DNA from: Typha latifolia
Taxonomy: Eukaryota > Streptophyta > Magnoliopsida > Poales > Typhaceae
DNA: 64,000 nucleotides
Direction of reading: 5' to 3'
Assembly (NCBI GenBank): GCA_019914945.1
Contig: CM034107.1
Location: 3,968,001 to 4,032,000, forward strand
The notes beneath the pieces were generated by a model. That model saw only the letters and a list, made by a program, of their open reading frames with translations, was not told the origin of the DNA and did no database searches. The first letter of the stretch is position 1; each line of letters begins with the position of its first letter. Positions 49,323-62,385 of this stretch are shown in pieces. Position numbers and translations under genes: made by a program.

Positions 49323-51105
49323 TGATATTTTAAAATAGGAGAATGACGGGATATAGATTCAGTAATTTTTTTATACGTTCGGTAGATTGATGTTGTACTT
49401 AAAGTCGAATAGGAGAAAACTAAAATTTTTTATCTCCTGTTAGTTTGATGAGGTTCCATTTGCTGACTTTGGATGTTAATTGATGAAGATGGTGATCACA
49501 TACAAACCTGTAATGGATATATAAAAAAAAAGAGATAATCCCTGAATAGTTGAACCTTCTAAAATAGATAATTATACTCCCTGTCATTTTTCTTCTGACT
49601 TTCGAAGATATGTTTTACCCTCGTTTCTTATAACCTATGAGCTGCCCTAGCTTTAGCTCTGGCTCGGCTCGATTTGGCTTGAGCTAAGCTGAGCTCGAGT
49701 CTTATTTTAAAGATCGATTTGAATTTTGAGTCGAGCCTGAACTGTAGCAGACTCACTTAGGCTCAGCTCTATAAGCTCGGTTTAAGTATAATATTTATTA
49801 ATATTATATATATTAATATATATTATATATAAATTAACCATTAGATCTTTAAAATTAATCATTTATCTTTATCCAATAGCTACCATTCTGACAGCCTCCT
49901 TCTCCATCGACCTCGGCCTCGGCATCAGCCTAGCCGCCACTACCTTCTCCTCTCCGTCGGCCTCGCCTCCTCCTCCTCATCCTCCTCCTCATCCTCATCC
50001 TCATCCTCCTTCGGCCTTGATAAGCAACCTCCTCTCCATCTCCCTCGGCCTCCTCCTCTAGCCTCAACTAGCCACAACCCTCTCCTCTCGTCATGTGTCA
50101 TATAATGTTAAGATGATCAATGTGTCATATAATTTAAATAAGGTCTATCTAAAATGGGTAACAATTCAAAAGGTCCACCTATAATTATCCAAAACCTGAA
50201 AAGAAATTGGATCTTCTACGTATATTTACTGGGTTTATTGAGTTATTTGATCATTTACTTTCCTATCCTAGTTGATCTCGAACGGACGTTTCTTGGACCG
50301 TTTGACGATCTCATTGACTCAGGCTTCTTGGTTTAGTTGATTGTGTTGGCTTTATGATCTATCAATCATTTATTTATTTCAATTAAAAGAGTAACACATT
50401 CGGATAGCGTTTTTACGTTTTAAGTAGCAAGGAATGATCTATTGAGAAGAACAGAGAAAAAATAGAACCTTAATATAATTTTGGGTTTCCCGTATACGCA
50501 CTATTTTAATTATAGCATATATCCACTGCATCGGGCCACTGTTATTTATAGAAGTATCCGATGTTGGATAATTAATTTATTAACTTCTAATCGGATTCAA
50601 GTTCTCCTTATCGGATCCTTGTGTATCCGATCCCCGCTTGCATATAAAAGTACCTATATTTCAACCTAATTACAGAGAGCTCCTCCTTAATATTTCCAAA
50701 TCACAACACATCTTGTTTAAGATATTTTCTTTTCTGAAGTAAAACTGACTGCCCATAAACATCCTATAATTGCATTTGATTAAATGAAAATAATAAAGAA
50801 AAGCACCAAGAACTCAAGAACCCAATAAACAATCCAAGCTCTGATAAAAGTAAATAAATGACGGCCAGCCATTCGTACTAGAACTTGTGATAAAGATTGA
50901 AGCTCAATTGTGAACAACAGATTAAACACAAGTATAGTTTATGTGACTGATTAGAACTGCAAACCAATAAAAGGATGCGGAGATTATAACTCAAATTCTA
51001 ACATCCCGACATAGTTTAGAAGATGCATTAAGAAACTACTATGGGAGCCACCATCAAATTACTGACTCATAGCACTCGGATTAGTAAAATAAAGTAAATA
51101 AAACC
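49323..51105. other. Spacer with repeat fragments
   Basis: A GAGCTCGG-rich fragment at 49630-49790 resembles the element ends at 26085-26867. A CCTCCTCAT-type low-complexity patch lies at 49890-50070. No gene was recognised. Confidence 0.4.
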
Positions 51106-54100
51106 TTAGGCTGCACTGTCAACGCTCATTGGTTCTGTATCTTGCTTTGGCACGGCCTGGCTTCCACCATTCTGCAATAGAAAGAATATGAGTCTGTTAC
51201 ACAGGGAGGGGAGGAAACCATAAGTCATTGATTTAAGGCTGAACCTATCAAGATCATTCTGAAACATTCATTTCGTTCTAGGGATCAAAACCGAAACCAA
51301 TATAAGCTGAAACTTCAAACCATATAAAAATATTTATATACTTTTACTGTTTACATGAATCTCTACTCTACTTTTCATATATATATTTGCTAATTGCGCT
51401 ATAGATTTTAGTAATATCATAAGTTCTTATAGATTAAAAAATTAAGTATGAATATATCCAATATCCAATCTATATCTATTTGATATAGTAATTATATTCA
51501 CTATTTGAATATGTATTAGGAAGAAAAATAGAAATACGGATATAATTTTATCACTATCTAATCCATATCCAGTTCGTTTTCACCCCTATACACAAGTCAT
51601 CTTCCCAAGGAGTATAGAAAGTGTCAAAGTGTTGAGCAGCTTACATTAGCTTCCGTGTGCTCCAGCTTGCTCATCTTCGCGAACATGTTGCCATAGAATT
51701 TGGCATCTCTCTTGTTATATTCCTTCACCTTCTCCTTCAAAGTTTTGTACTCCAATTTCACATCCCTGAGATGAACAGACCATGAGAACAACTATCTTCA
51801 AAATAGCAACTCATAACAAAGATGAATGAGTTGCATGCTTTTCCCCAGTAAATATACCTATTGTGAGGATCTATCTCCAGTGCTTTCTTAATGTCCAATT
51901 CTGCCAAATCAAAATCAATAAGTTGGATATAAGCTTGGGCTCTCCTGTAGAGGGCCTTCACATTCCTGCTGTCAACCTCCAGCACCTAGAAATTTTGTCA
52001 TTCATACCCTCGTAGTTAATAATGATTATTCTATCGTTAAAAAAAATCTAAGAAGTGCATGGATGAACAATACCTTGGTGCAGAGTTTCTCTGCCTGCTT
52101 GTAATCTTTCAGTTTCAGCTTGCAGGCTGCATTATTGAGATTGCAAGTGACCTTCAAAGCTTTGGACTGTTTCTTTTCATCATCACTGAAAGAGCTATCA
52201 AACTCCACAAATTTTGCAGCCTAGAAAGAGAGCAAAAACAATTATGAATTCGTGAAAAAATGTGGCAGGCACAGCTAGTCAATCAGAAACTACTAATAAC
52301 AATTACCTTCTCATATCTCTTGGAGGCTCTCTCATATTTACCCAATTTGAACAGCACATTCCCTTCCTCTTTCTTCTTACCAGCAGCCTCAATCTTCTCT
52401 GCATTGTTCAAGTCCCAAGACTCTTTCTCCTGAATGGAAAATATAAGTTCATTAATTTACAGATTGCAGGTGACACCCTTCTGAAACTGAACAAGGGATC
52501 ATATATAGTTACCCACCTTCACAAAGGAGACTAGTTCAACCTCATAAATTAGAGTAGAGTTGGCAGGTACCACAGCAAGGTCCTGTTTTGACTCGGTGGA
52601 GGAGAACGCATACTCAGGAGGGATTGTAACCAGAGCAACCTCGCCCTTCTTCATGGTCATAACAGCCCTATCCAGGCCATCAATTACTTGCTCTGTCCAT
52701 CAATAAAGATATCAAGCTATGTTATCATGCAGAAAGTGTTTAATGAGAGTTGATGCAGAAATACTAGATGTTCAAGGGAAGCTGGATTTAGTATTACCTT
52801 CATCAGTCTTGAACTCAAATGGTATCTCTTCACCATGTCCCTTCTCTAGAAAAACAGTTCCATCTTGCAGCTTCCCAATCAGTTTCACTGCCATGATCAT
52901 ATTTATATATAAATGTTTGGGAACAGTCAAACGAACAAAAGGCAAATGAAGAAACATGGATCATAATGTTTGCATTTTGTTAATACCTGTCACAACTGAA
53001 CCTTCATTTGGGCGTTCATAGCCCTCTCCTTCCTTCAAAATTTTCTTAAGAATTTTCTTATCATCTCCAATCTCTGTAACAGTCTTCCAGGACACCAACT
53101 CAAGCTCCACATGAAGGGTTGCATTTGGTGGCACAGCACCCTCTTCACCAGTTGCTGGCCTACCTTTCTCACCAAATCCATCTGACCCAAGAAGGTTGTC
53201 AACAAACTCGTATCAATACAAAGATAATACATAAGACCTGAAAAGAGACACCATTTGCAGATTTAGAAGATCATGAACTTACATTGTGGTTTCACAGTAA
53301 GGAGCACTTTCTCTTCTTTCTTCATTGTCTTCACTGCTCTGGACAGTGCAGAACAGAAAAATCCTGATGACAGAAAGAGGAATAACTGTTAGCAAACCAC
53401 ATTCCATATACACTAGCATAAGTTACATAGAGCAACATCAGGCTACTGACACTGACCATCCTTAACAACGAATTCAACTCCCTCAGATTTAGACACCAAT
53501 GTTCCATCCTCGAGTCGTGCCTCATATTTTACTGAAGGAAAACAAATAATGTCAGTTCCAACCACAAAAACAAGAGAGGTGGAAGAAAGAAGGAGAAGAA
53601 AATGCAATCAAGCAATCTAACATACCAAATACTTCATCCAGATCTTTAGGGTTCTCCCACTTTTCTCCTTCCTTCAAGATCTTCTTGAACAGCCCTCCAT
53701 CCTTGCATATGTCCTTCACGCTAGACCATGAAAGCAACTCAACGTCGAATTGGAGGGTCGCATTGGACGGGATGGTAGGAGGGGAGCCAGACTCACCATA
53801 TGCCAACTCAGGAGGGATGGTGAAAACAGCATTCTCCCCCTTCTTCATTGTCTTGATACCTTGATCCCATCCCTTAATTACTTGGCCTGGAAATTTGAGC
53901 CAAAAAGAGAGGTGAATAGATTGCAAAAGGAATAACCTTTCACCAAAGTTATTTGACTAATAATACAAATTAAACAGTGCAAAATCACAACATTGAAACA
54001 AAATGCAACACCAAGAAATTGTTAGTCCAAACAAAATACAACTAACTAGAACAAGAGAGTCAAAACTCAAATAACAATTATCTTTTGACGTCATCAAATA

Positions 54101-55459
54101 ATAGCATTCAAATTTGATTGTACTATATATTGATCTAGGTACTACTAAAAATTCCAATTGCTTGAATTTGCATTAGTCTTCCATATCGATCCTCAGTCAT
54201 GAGTATCCAAATCCAATTTTACAGCTTTATTACTGCAAATTATATTTGGTTGTTTTCCTGCTCAGGAGTTCCTACTGCCACAACCTGAAGTATAAATTAA
54301 GAATCTAGAAGAGAAATTTGAAACTGCATAATCAACTAACTGAAGGGGGAAATATATTTTCCCTGCCCTGCTTGAGCTGAAATTTAAAGTCACTCCTCAA
54401 ACTTTCATTTGTGGCACATAACCCCCTTATTATTCTTCCCTATATGTAATTACCAAACAAACATTAGCTTTTATTTAAAAGATTAAAATGCCCCTTTTAT
54501 TTTTCAGAAATAAATTTAAAATGCATTTGCTTGTGAAATTATATAGGTTTCATACTTCTTTCATCTAAAGTCACTACAGTTTATAAAGTTTGAAGACTGA
54601 AAACATCCAAAAACATAAAAGATTAAAAAAGCATAAATCTTAAAAGTTTGAGAATCTTGACAAAAAAACGTCCTCATTGAATATTTCTCGTTGCACACAT
54701 ACAAGCATGTTAAGTATCACAAATAAAAGTTAGGGGGCACTATGAATTCTGGCCAAACTACGAGGACGGGTAAAGTGTATTTTCCCTTGATTGAATGTTT
54801 AGAACTGGACAACTCTAGAAATGCCACCCTCCCACTGCATCAACTCTGACGAACAACACTACCTCACACTACCATTCAACCATTAAGTTCTTTTCTGGTG
54901 AGCCTATCTTCTATCCATCGAGTTGGACTACATAAATTACTGTTCCTTTACATTACATTCATCTAATCTCCAGCTCAATGCTCAGAGCACTCAAAACTCT
55001 ATCATCAAAATGATGGTTATCGTATAAGAATAAGCATTATGACTGGAACGAATCAATAACAGAGGCAACCATCCCAATACAAAGCTTGAAGGAGAGAAAA
55101 AAAGACTTCACCTTGCCCAAGCTTAAACTTGAACGGCGTCCCCCGATCGCGACTGGAGTCAAACTTGGTCCCATCGAGAAGCGTCCCAGTGTAATGCACT
55201 GCACCCAAAAATCCCCAAGATGAAATTTTCCTCCCCAAAAAACCATAAACTCCCACGGATCCCATCAGATACCTTCGACCTCGTCGCCATTCTCGGGGCA
55301 ATCCCACCCCTCCCCTTCCTTGACGAGCTTCTTCTTGAGCCCTTCCTTCCCGATCTCCTTCTCCTGGCCGACTTTAAGGGCTGGGCTCTCGTCGGCGAGA
55401 TTCATCATATCCTCGTTCATCATCTCATCGCCCGCGGGGAGATCGAAGTCCTCGTCCAT
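51106..55459 (-). CDS. FKBP62: ROF1/FKBP62-type peptidyl-prolyl isomerase with three FKBP domains and TPR
   Basis: High-molecular-weight immunophilins of this class catalyse cis-trans proline isomerisation, bind Hsp90 through the TPR and help heat tolerance in plants. Thirteen GT-AG exons join to 578 residues: 55459-55273, 55198-55112, 53886-53626, 53531-53457, 53363-53283, 53181-52987, 52887-52798, 52692-52517, 52429-52307, 52220-52074, 51985-51858, 51765-51645, 51171-51106. FKBP domain 1 (about 45-150) has [18 protein letters not shown] and [18 protein letters not shown]. Domain 2 (165-270) and domain 3 (280-383) are more diverged, as in the family. TPR helices occupy about 395-517 ([33 protein letters not shown]), followed by the conserved [14 protein letters not shown]. 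The acidic N-terminus [12 protein letters not shown] is typical. The (GA)n leader near 55523-55540 lies in the 5' UTR. ROF1 and ROF2 cannot be told apart with certainty. Confidence 0.95.
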
Positions 55460-55719
55460 GTCGCAATGCGCGGACCGATCGAGGCTATTGAAGAATTCGA
55501 GCGAGTCGTGAAATGGAGAGATGAGAGAGAGAGAGAGAGACAGAGAAGGGTTTAAAGCGGGTGGAAGCGTTGGGGATTGCGATTCTAGAGAGTTCTATAG
55601 AAGAGTGGAGGGCCGTGATGCTTCCAGAGGTTTGCTTTCTCTTTGATTTTATTTTAGTTTCTAATTTATTTAATTATATGGATTAGGGTTTTGAATCTTT
55701 TGATGCTCCACGAATGGAG

Positions 55720-55736
55720 TGTTGTGGTGCTCCGCA
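55720..55736. repeat. 17-bp sequence shared with 5261-5277
   Basis: Second copy of TGTTGTGGTGCTCCGCA, about 260 bp upstream of the ROF1 start. Confidence 0.5.
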
Positions 55737-56079
55737 GGAGAAATATACGAATGTATAGGCATTACATTATCATCCGTAGATACGTCAAAAATGATCGAGT
55801 GGGTAAGTTCTAGCTCAGCTCCACAAGGCTTTATCAAGCTCGGCTCAACTTGGGAAAGAGATTAATTTAAATTATTAATATATATATATATATATAAGAT
55901 TTGATTTAGTTATGTGTTTGATTTAAATTTTCAAAATGATAAGTTAACCAAGATTCAAATCAAGTTTGATTTCAACGTGATTTAGGCTTGAATTAGTTTT
56001 AATTTTGTAATATGATTGATTCTTCTTATCAAGCTAAGCTCGCGCTTAAAATAGGCAGGAAAGTCTTTTTAAGAGAATT

Positions 56080-57420
56080 GTCCAGGTAAGGATAAGTCCA
56101 AATAGACATTTTATATCCATGAGAGGCTAGATTAGCTAGTTTCTAAGCTGCGACGTTGTTGGCATGGCTCGTAAAGCAAACCCTTGGTCTAGAGTAATTA
56201 CAAATCCACCTTCTACATTCAAGCACAATCGAACTAATAGTCCAATTCTCCTTATTTGGCCATCCATTCACCTCCTTAACCAGGGTGAGGGAGTCACTAA
56301 AAATCCAAAGGTCTTCATTCTTTAGGAACTTCATCACTGTCTTTAGGTCCAGCATAGCAAAAGCCTCTCTTGCTAAAGCATTAGTATAAAGCGATAGATG
56401 GATACTCTTAGCAACACAAAACTTGTCTGGTTGCCTGAGGAGAAGAATGCCGAGGCCATCGATGATGTTAACCCTCTAGGAAGCATCAACCCAATACACT
56501 AGGTCCTCTTCTTGCTTGAAGGTTATCTTGGTTGAGACTACTAGCTACATTTCGATCAACAACGTCATGCAAGTCTCCTTCTGGCATGATCCGCTCTTTC
56601 GCCATCTTTAGAACCGAGCTGGGAGAGCAGTCAGAACCCCTAAAGATTCTCATTTCTCGCTTTCCATATCTCCCACATTTTATTGAAAGCGTGCACGAGC
56701 TTATCTGGGGGCAATTGATCCACCATTAGGGAGACCCAACAGTCTAGAAACCAAGCTCGCTTGCAAATCAAATAGCCTAAGAGAAGTTGCAGCTCAAGAG
56801 GAGGTGATCCACATTTTTCAGGGCTGATTTGTAGATGGGATCCACATGGGATAGGTACTTTGCTAACTCTTCTCCAACTACATACAATAGCTCCGTTTAA
56901 GCAATGCTAGAGGAATGTTTGAACTCTTGGTATAATGTTTTTGCATCCCCAAAAACTTTTCCAAAGTTTATGCTTGGTTACATGTGAAGCTGAGCTAACG
57001 TTGAATGCAGTCTTCACCGAAGACTCGCCCGACTTAGTGTGAGTTTAAGCGAGGTGATACTTGTTGGACTGAGAAAGATTCTTTTCATTGTCAGAGCCAC
57101 ATTCCTAGGAAGTGCATATTGGAGCTTACCGTCCTCCCAAGCTGCGATATTCATTAGGTCCTTCACCAAAGCAATATTTGAGGGGAGTTCTAGTCCCAAG
57201 ATATCTAAAAGAGTCCATGGATCAGATGTGATAGAGATAGAGAGTCCATTGCCAACCTGCCAAAAAACACTCTTGCGCAGATGCTCCCTTATCTTTAGGA
57301 TGGAGCTCAATGACCAGGATGCTTAGGCCTTCGATCTAGCATGCCAGAAAGATTGGTCGAGGAAGTATCACTTCTTCATTATCGTTCCCCAATCTGAGTT
57401 AGGTTATTTGATCAGCATCC
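56080..57420 (-). mobile_element. Degraded LINE (L1-type) 3' part with zinc-binding and RNase H regions
   Basis: On the minus strand, 57310-57014 reads LRKSVFWQVGNGLSISITSD followed by PW, the region after reverse transcriptase in plant LINEs. Further on, 56490-56110 reads WVDAS, AREAFAMLDLKTVMKFL, WIFSDSLTLVKEVN and FTSHANNVAA. This is the RNase H-like domain with its first acidic residue (DAS) and SDS motif. Stops and shifts interrupt it, so it is dead. The reverse transcriptase part and ends were not found. Confidence 0.75.
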
Positions 57421-57724
57421 ACGCTAACTTCGTGACCAATGCCTTGTTCATCAAGTCTAGCGTCGGATGCCGAGTCCTCCCACGACCTTCGGTTTACAAA
57501 TCTCCTTCCAACTTCCCAAGTAGAGGGGAATAGAGCACCAAAAGTCTAGTTGTTATTAACTCATCTGTGAATTCTCACCAAAAGTCTCTCATAAGACAAT
57601 CCAGTTTTGAGAACAACGCTTCTAGTCATGAGGTAGAGGGGAATAGAGCACAAGCCCATCTAATCAAGATAGGCCTCTCTGTGTGTGAGAGAGGGTTTGC
57701 CTTCAAACTGGCTAGTTGTTATAC

Positions 57725-58110
57725 ACTCGTAAGAAAATTATAAAAATTTATATGGTGAAAATTATAAAAATTTATATGGTGGTAATCTCACAAATTATAT
57801 ATTTAATAATTTTAATTTCACGTAAACTGAAGGTTGGGATGAAAAGTTATAAATAAAAAAAGTGGAGAATATGTATGACTTCCACCGACTTGACTAACTT
57901 AACTCAAATGATCATTCCAAAATAAAGATGAGATAATAAAATAACTTAACTCAAATGATCATTCCACAATAGATAATAATCAATAGATAACCACTCATAT
58001 TTATATAAGTAAAAATTCTAACGTATCGGATCCACATGCGGATTATCAATTTATTTGAAATTTAAAATAATAAAATAAAGCTAGCTAACTAACTAACTCA
58101 ATTTGACTCA
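57725..58110. repeat. Dispersed repeat, copy 2 (related to 34845-35310)
   Basis: See copy 1. Shared blocks lie in the same order. This copy also shows a small internal duplication (AAAATTATAAAAATTTATAT twice near 57735 and 57757). Confidence 0.65.
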
Positions 58111-60032
58111 ATTCGACACTTAACCGACTTAATTGACTCAACCAACTTAATTGGATCATAACACTAATTTCTACTTGATCTTTTCTGTAACAAAAACATA
58201 AGCCTTCAATTTGGACTGAGGCAAGAAGTCAAAATAGTTTATCTAAGCTTAATGCTTTGACTAAAGCTCAAAATTAATTTCAAACTGTCGAACATAACCA
58301 TCGGCCAAGGTGAGAAATCTTTAACAATTTTTGACTTGATATATATGTCAAATGATCATGTTTTTATCATCAACATGCTTAACCCGTAAAAAAAATATAC
58401 ATAAAAATAATTAAATAGTTTTAATATGAAATAATAATTTGATTAAATGCTTATGCTACTTGTCACCTATTCCTAGGATTAAATTTTGTGCTATAAATTT
58501 TGGGTTTAAAATGGTTTCAATTTTTATTGCCTTTTTCCTATTTCACCCTATAAAACAAACCAATATATCATTGGATTTCTATTAGAATATGCATGACTTC
58601 CAAATTATAAAATATGACTAAATATATTTTATCATTTTATGCTATGCTTGAAATCACTTTATATTTTAAAAAATTATAAATTGGTAGTTATAACATAATT
58701 ATCTTTGATATGATATAAATAATAAAAAATATTTTTATAAATAATAAAATGTATTTTTTTATATATAAAGTAGGTGATGAGATAGATACTATAAATATTC
58801 TTTGATTTGATATAAAATAGGTTGATAGAATAAATATTAATAGTAAATTAGTAATTAAGTTAATATATAGTATAAAATATAATTTTGATGTATAATATTT
58901 ATATTTAAAATATATTTATTATAATATTTAGCTATTATACTAAAATAAAAAATAATATTTTAAAATAAAATAAATAATTATTTCTAAAATGAATGGAGGC
59001 TTAATGTATTGCGAGTTTTTTTGTGATTTGATTTCATATTACATTTTCACACTTTAAATTGAAATTGCAAGTGCAATAAATAAGGATGATTTCAAATTCT
59101 CCATGTACCACAGTAACCACACTAACTGAACCATGTAATAGACAAATGCAATTTGCTACCTAAAATATTGATGAAAATATAGGGCTTTATTTGAAAGTTT
59201 TCCTAGTTCAATCTCAATTCATTTCAATATAAAGAACAAATAAACAATTAAAATAGAACAATTACACAACACATTGTTGGTTGATGGATTTAACGAAAAT
59301 TTTCAATTTTTTTTTATATAACAGGAAAAAATGCAGTGCTATCTATCCCAAAGAGAAAATATAGGAAAATATATAATAAGGTTTTTTGGACGGTATAACT
59401 CAAGTTGCTTATTAGAATGAAAAAAAAAATATTAATTTATTGTGCCTTAGCAAATGTACATAGAGGTAGGATTTTTTCTCATAATATTTGATAAAATGCA
59501 AGGTGCAAATTGAAATAATGAAAACGGTGGTGTTAAATGAAAACTTCCCTCCATTTTTTTTCATATTGAAGAGTTTTCTTTTGATTTGATTCATTTTAAT
59601 ATTTATAAATTGAGCACTATTTTGACTAAATATTTGCAAAAGAGGATATTCTATATGTTTTACCAAATATATCTATTAGTTTATTTTCACAAAACCTTTA
59701 AAATAGTAAAAATAAACTCATATTTCCATTATACACATTTTATTATAAAAAGTTATATTTAATATAAAAAAATTGAATGCATTTAGTTTTAACAGCTCTA
59801 TTACTAAAATTTAAGAGTTTTTTTTTCTACAAAAGCCGATACCCATTAACAGTATGATAATTAAATATTATTATTATTATTTAAAAAATTATAATGTAGG
59901 AGTAATTAATTTACTGTTCCAATTAATTTTTTAGATAATTATATAATTTTTAAAAATAAATATAAAGAGATAAATATTTGGATAACTTTCTTTTAAGTAT
60001 TCGAGTCTTACTAGATTTCGATACACCTCCAC
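58111..60032. other. AT-rich spacer
   Basis: Very AT-rich DNA; no gene or clear repeat was seen before the promoter at about 60035. Confidence 0.5.
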
Positions 60033-60033
60033 C

Positions 60034-60042
60034 TCTATATAT
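60034..60042 (+). promoter_or_regulatory. TATA box of the HABP4-like gene
   Basis: CTATATATA lies in a CT-rich context, followed by a leader exon ending CCG|GTAAGG (GT at 60148) and an intron that closes at 60235. Confidence 0.55.
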
Positions 60043-60255
60043 ACTCCTCATTCCTCGTCGATGTTGAAAGCAAGCAGCAACGTATTTTCTCTTCTGTTGA
60101 CTGGGACTCGGTTGTCAATTCGAAGCCCTCTCCTCTTTCCGAATCCGGTAAGGATTCTTTTCTTAAATGTGCTTTTTCGAGAGCTTTTTTGATGTTGTTC
60201 AAAGCCATTAATTGATCTTGTTTTTTTTGGTTACAGATCTAACGCACGTCCGACG

Positions 60256-61686
60256 ATGCAAAATTCTTATGTGGGAGAAAGAAGAGGCCGGGGAAAGGGA
60301 ATTAGTAGCTTTTGCGATACACAAGGAACTGAGATTGGTGAGGTTTCAGGAGTCGGAGTTGGAGGCGGAGAAGAGTGTAGATGCGACGGACGTGGCGGCG
60401 CGCAGAACAGGGGGGATAACGATCGGCACGGAGAGGACCACATCAGAGCTTCTAGTATGGCTGATGAGAAAGAGAAAAATATGATTGAAGAGGGTGGTGA
60501 TGAGAAGAAGAAGGGTGTGGCTGAGGGGAAAGAGAGAGGTGTGGCCGATGATGCTGGAGCTACTTCTACGAGGTATATCATTTGTATTCAAATTAATTAT
60601 AAACTTATTGAATTAATGTGAAATTTTTTGGAAGCATTCTCAAATTTTTGACCTGTATGTTTTTATTTTTATTTATTTGTTTATTATAATAAGCTAAGAT
60701 AAACTAGAAATGTTTATCAATATCCTTACTTTTCTCACGTATTCTCGTTATAATAAGTTTGTCTCAAAGTTAATTAATTTAAGATTCATATGTTATTAAG
60801 TATATTTAAGCTTCCATGAATTGACATATTCTAAGAGATATGGTTGATAAATTGATTGACCGAATTTATATTGTACAGATAAAAGGAAACTAAAGAATAA
60901 AAGGGAAGAAAAGGAAGATAATGTAATATCCATATTTAGTATTGTTGCTAAATCTTATATATCCCTGCCTTTTTAATTTATTAATAAATATTGTATTTTT
61001 ATCATTAAATAGCCAGCACAAGTAGTTGTTCTACTCTGATTTAGTATTTGTTATCTTTTCTTTTTCTACAACAGAAAATGACTCTTTCAGAATATGAGAA
61101 AATGATTAAAGAGAGAAAAAAATCTCTAGAAGTCTTGAAAAGGGAAGAGAGGAAGGTTGTTGAAGACCAATTTCATGGCATGCTTCCTATTCAGAGAAAG
61201 AAGGAAGATGGTTATTCCGTCAAGCTGGTTTGTTGATTAGTTAAACTCATAGATAGATGTTCCATTGATATAATCATCAGTTAACTAATTTGTATTTTTC
61301 TTGTCTTTGGTAGAGTTTTGAAAATAGCAAACAAAAGGAAAAGAATGTTTGTAAGGTATTATGCTAATTTAACTTCGTTACTCAGATTTTGTTGTTTCAT
61401 TTAATTGTCTAAATAGTATTTTATAGAGTAAATTCTACTAGTATTCATAATGAGTTTATTCTCATATTATTTATTTATTTATTTTTTTCAGTCGATTAGT
61501 ATTAATCACTTCTTGAAACCTAAAGAGGATGAGGATATTGTTAGGCCTTTGCCTACTTTTGGAAGAGGCGCCATACTTCGCGGTGGACTCCGAGCTAATA
61601 GTTCTGGTCGTGGACGAGTTACTTTTGTGCCTAACTTTGATGATGATATTCATTTTCCGGCATTGAAGACTGTGGATAACGCATAA
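60256..61686 (+). CDS. Short, diverged HABP4/SERBP1 (RGGA-like) RNA-binding protein
   Basis: Plant RGGA-type proteins bind mRNA and ribosomes. A leader exon (to 60147) and 5' UTR intron precede the ATG at 60256. Coding exons: 60256-60572, 61075-61227, 61314-61355, 61492-61686. A small charged exon ending at AAT|GTAATA near 60922 may lie between the first two. The family core is clear: KMTLSEYEKMIKERKKSLEV, then ERKVVEDQF, SISINHFLKPKEDED and the end DDIHFPALKTVDNA. The N-terminal part is Gly/Arg-rich then acidic. The RGG box before the C-terminus is reduced to a few Gly-Arg pairs. The first junction is uncertain: joining 60572 to 61075 directly causes a stop, while using AG at about 60889 (AAAG|GAAACTAAAG) keeps the frame. 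A leader ATG at 60061 opens a 30-codon uORF that ends just after the intron. It could be a rarely used or decaying paralogue. Confidence 0.65.
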
Positions 61687-61699
61687 TTTTTATAGTCTA

Positions 61700-62038
61700 T
61701 CTTTTCTCATATTTGTATTTGTATTTTTTTTTATTTTCTGGATTATATAGAATAGATCAATACAATTTTTTATTTTAAGAGAGTACTTAGGTTTTATTTT
61801 AAGAGAGTACTTAGGTCTGGAGTAGCTTCTGAATAATATTTCTATATTTTTATATATTTTCTAGCTTTTCTCATATTTGTATTTGTATTTTTTTTTCTGG
61901 ATTATGTAGAATACATCAATACAATTTTTTTTGAGAGTACTTAGATTTACATTTTTAGATTTTAGGAGAGCAATTAGGTTACAATTTTTTAGAATAGCGA
62001 AGAATAATATTTCTATATTTTTATGTATTTTCTAGCTT
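61700..62038 (+). repeat. Tandem duplication of about 170 bp in the 3' flank of the HABP4-like gene
   Basis: CTCATATTTGTATTTGTATT, then GGATTAT(A/G)TAGAATA, GAGAGTACTTAG and TTTCTATATTTTTAT occur in the same order at 61700-61863 and 61866-62038. Confidence 0.85.
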
Positions 62039-62247
62039 TTCTCTATATGTTTGTTTTTAGATTCGAGCTGATACTATATCGATTTAGCTACCAAAAAAAT
62101 ATTTAATAAAAATATAGGAGTCAAATTATACATTTAATAAATGTATAGGGAATAAATCATAAATATTTAATAAAAATATAGGAGTCAAATTATACATTTA
62201 ATGTATAGGGCGAATTCAACCAACCAACAACGTACTTATTAATTTTA

Positions 62248-62385
62248 ATAAGCTAGAGATAAATTAGAGATGTTTATCACATTACAATTAGATAAACTAA
62301 AAAATATATAAAATATAATAAGCTAGAGATAAATTAGAGATGTTTATCATATTACAATTAGATAAACTAAAAAATATATAAAATA
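62248..62385 (+). repeat. Tandem duplication, 69-bp unit, two copies
   Basis: AATAAGCTAGAGATAAATTA starts both copies at 62248 and 62317; they are nearly identical. The rest of 62040-62950 is plain AT-rich DNA. Confidence 0.92.

Noticed and set aside
60212..60484. Alternative plus-strand frame of the HABP4-like exon 1
   Set aside because: It ends in a stop before the donor and does not give the acidic stretch expected of the family.
60267..60591. Minus-strand Ser/Pro/Phe-rich frames over the HABP4-like exon 1
   Set aside because: Complement of the Gly/Glu/Lys-rich coding strand; the plus strand joins to conserved exons.
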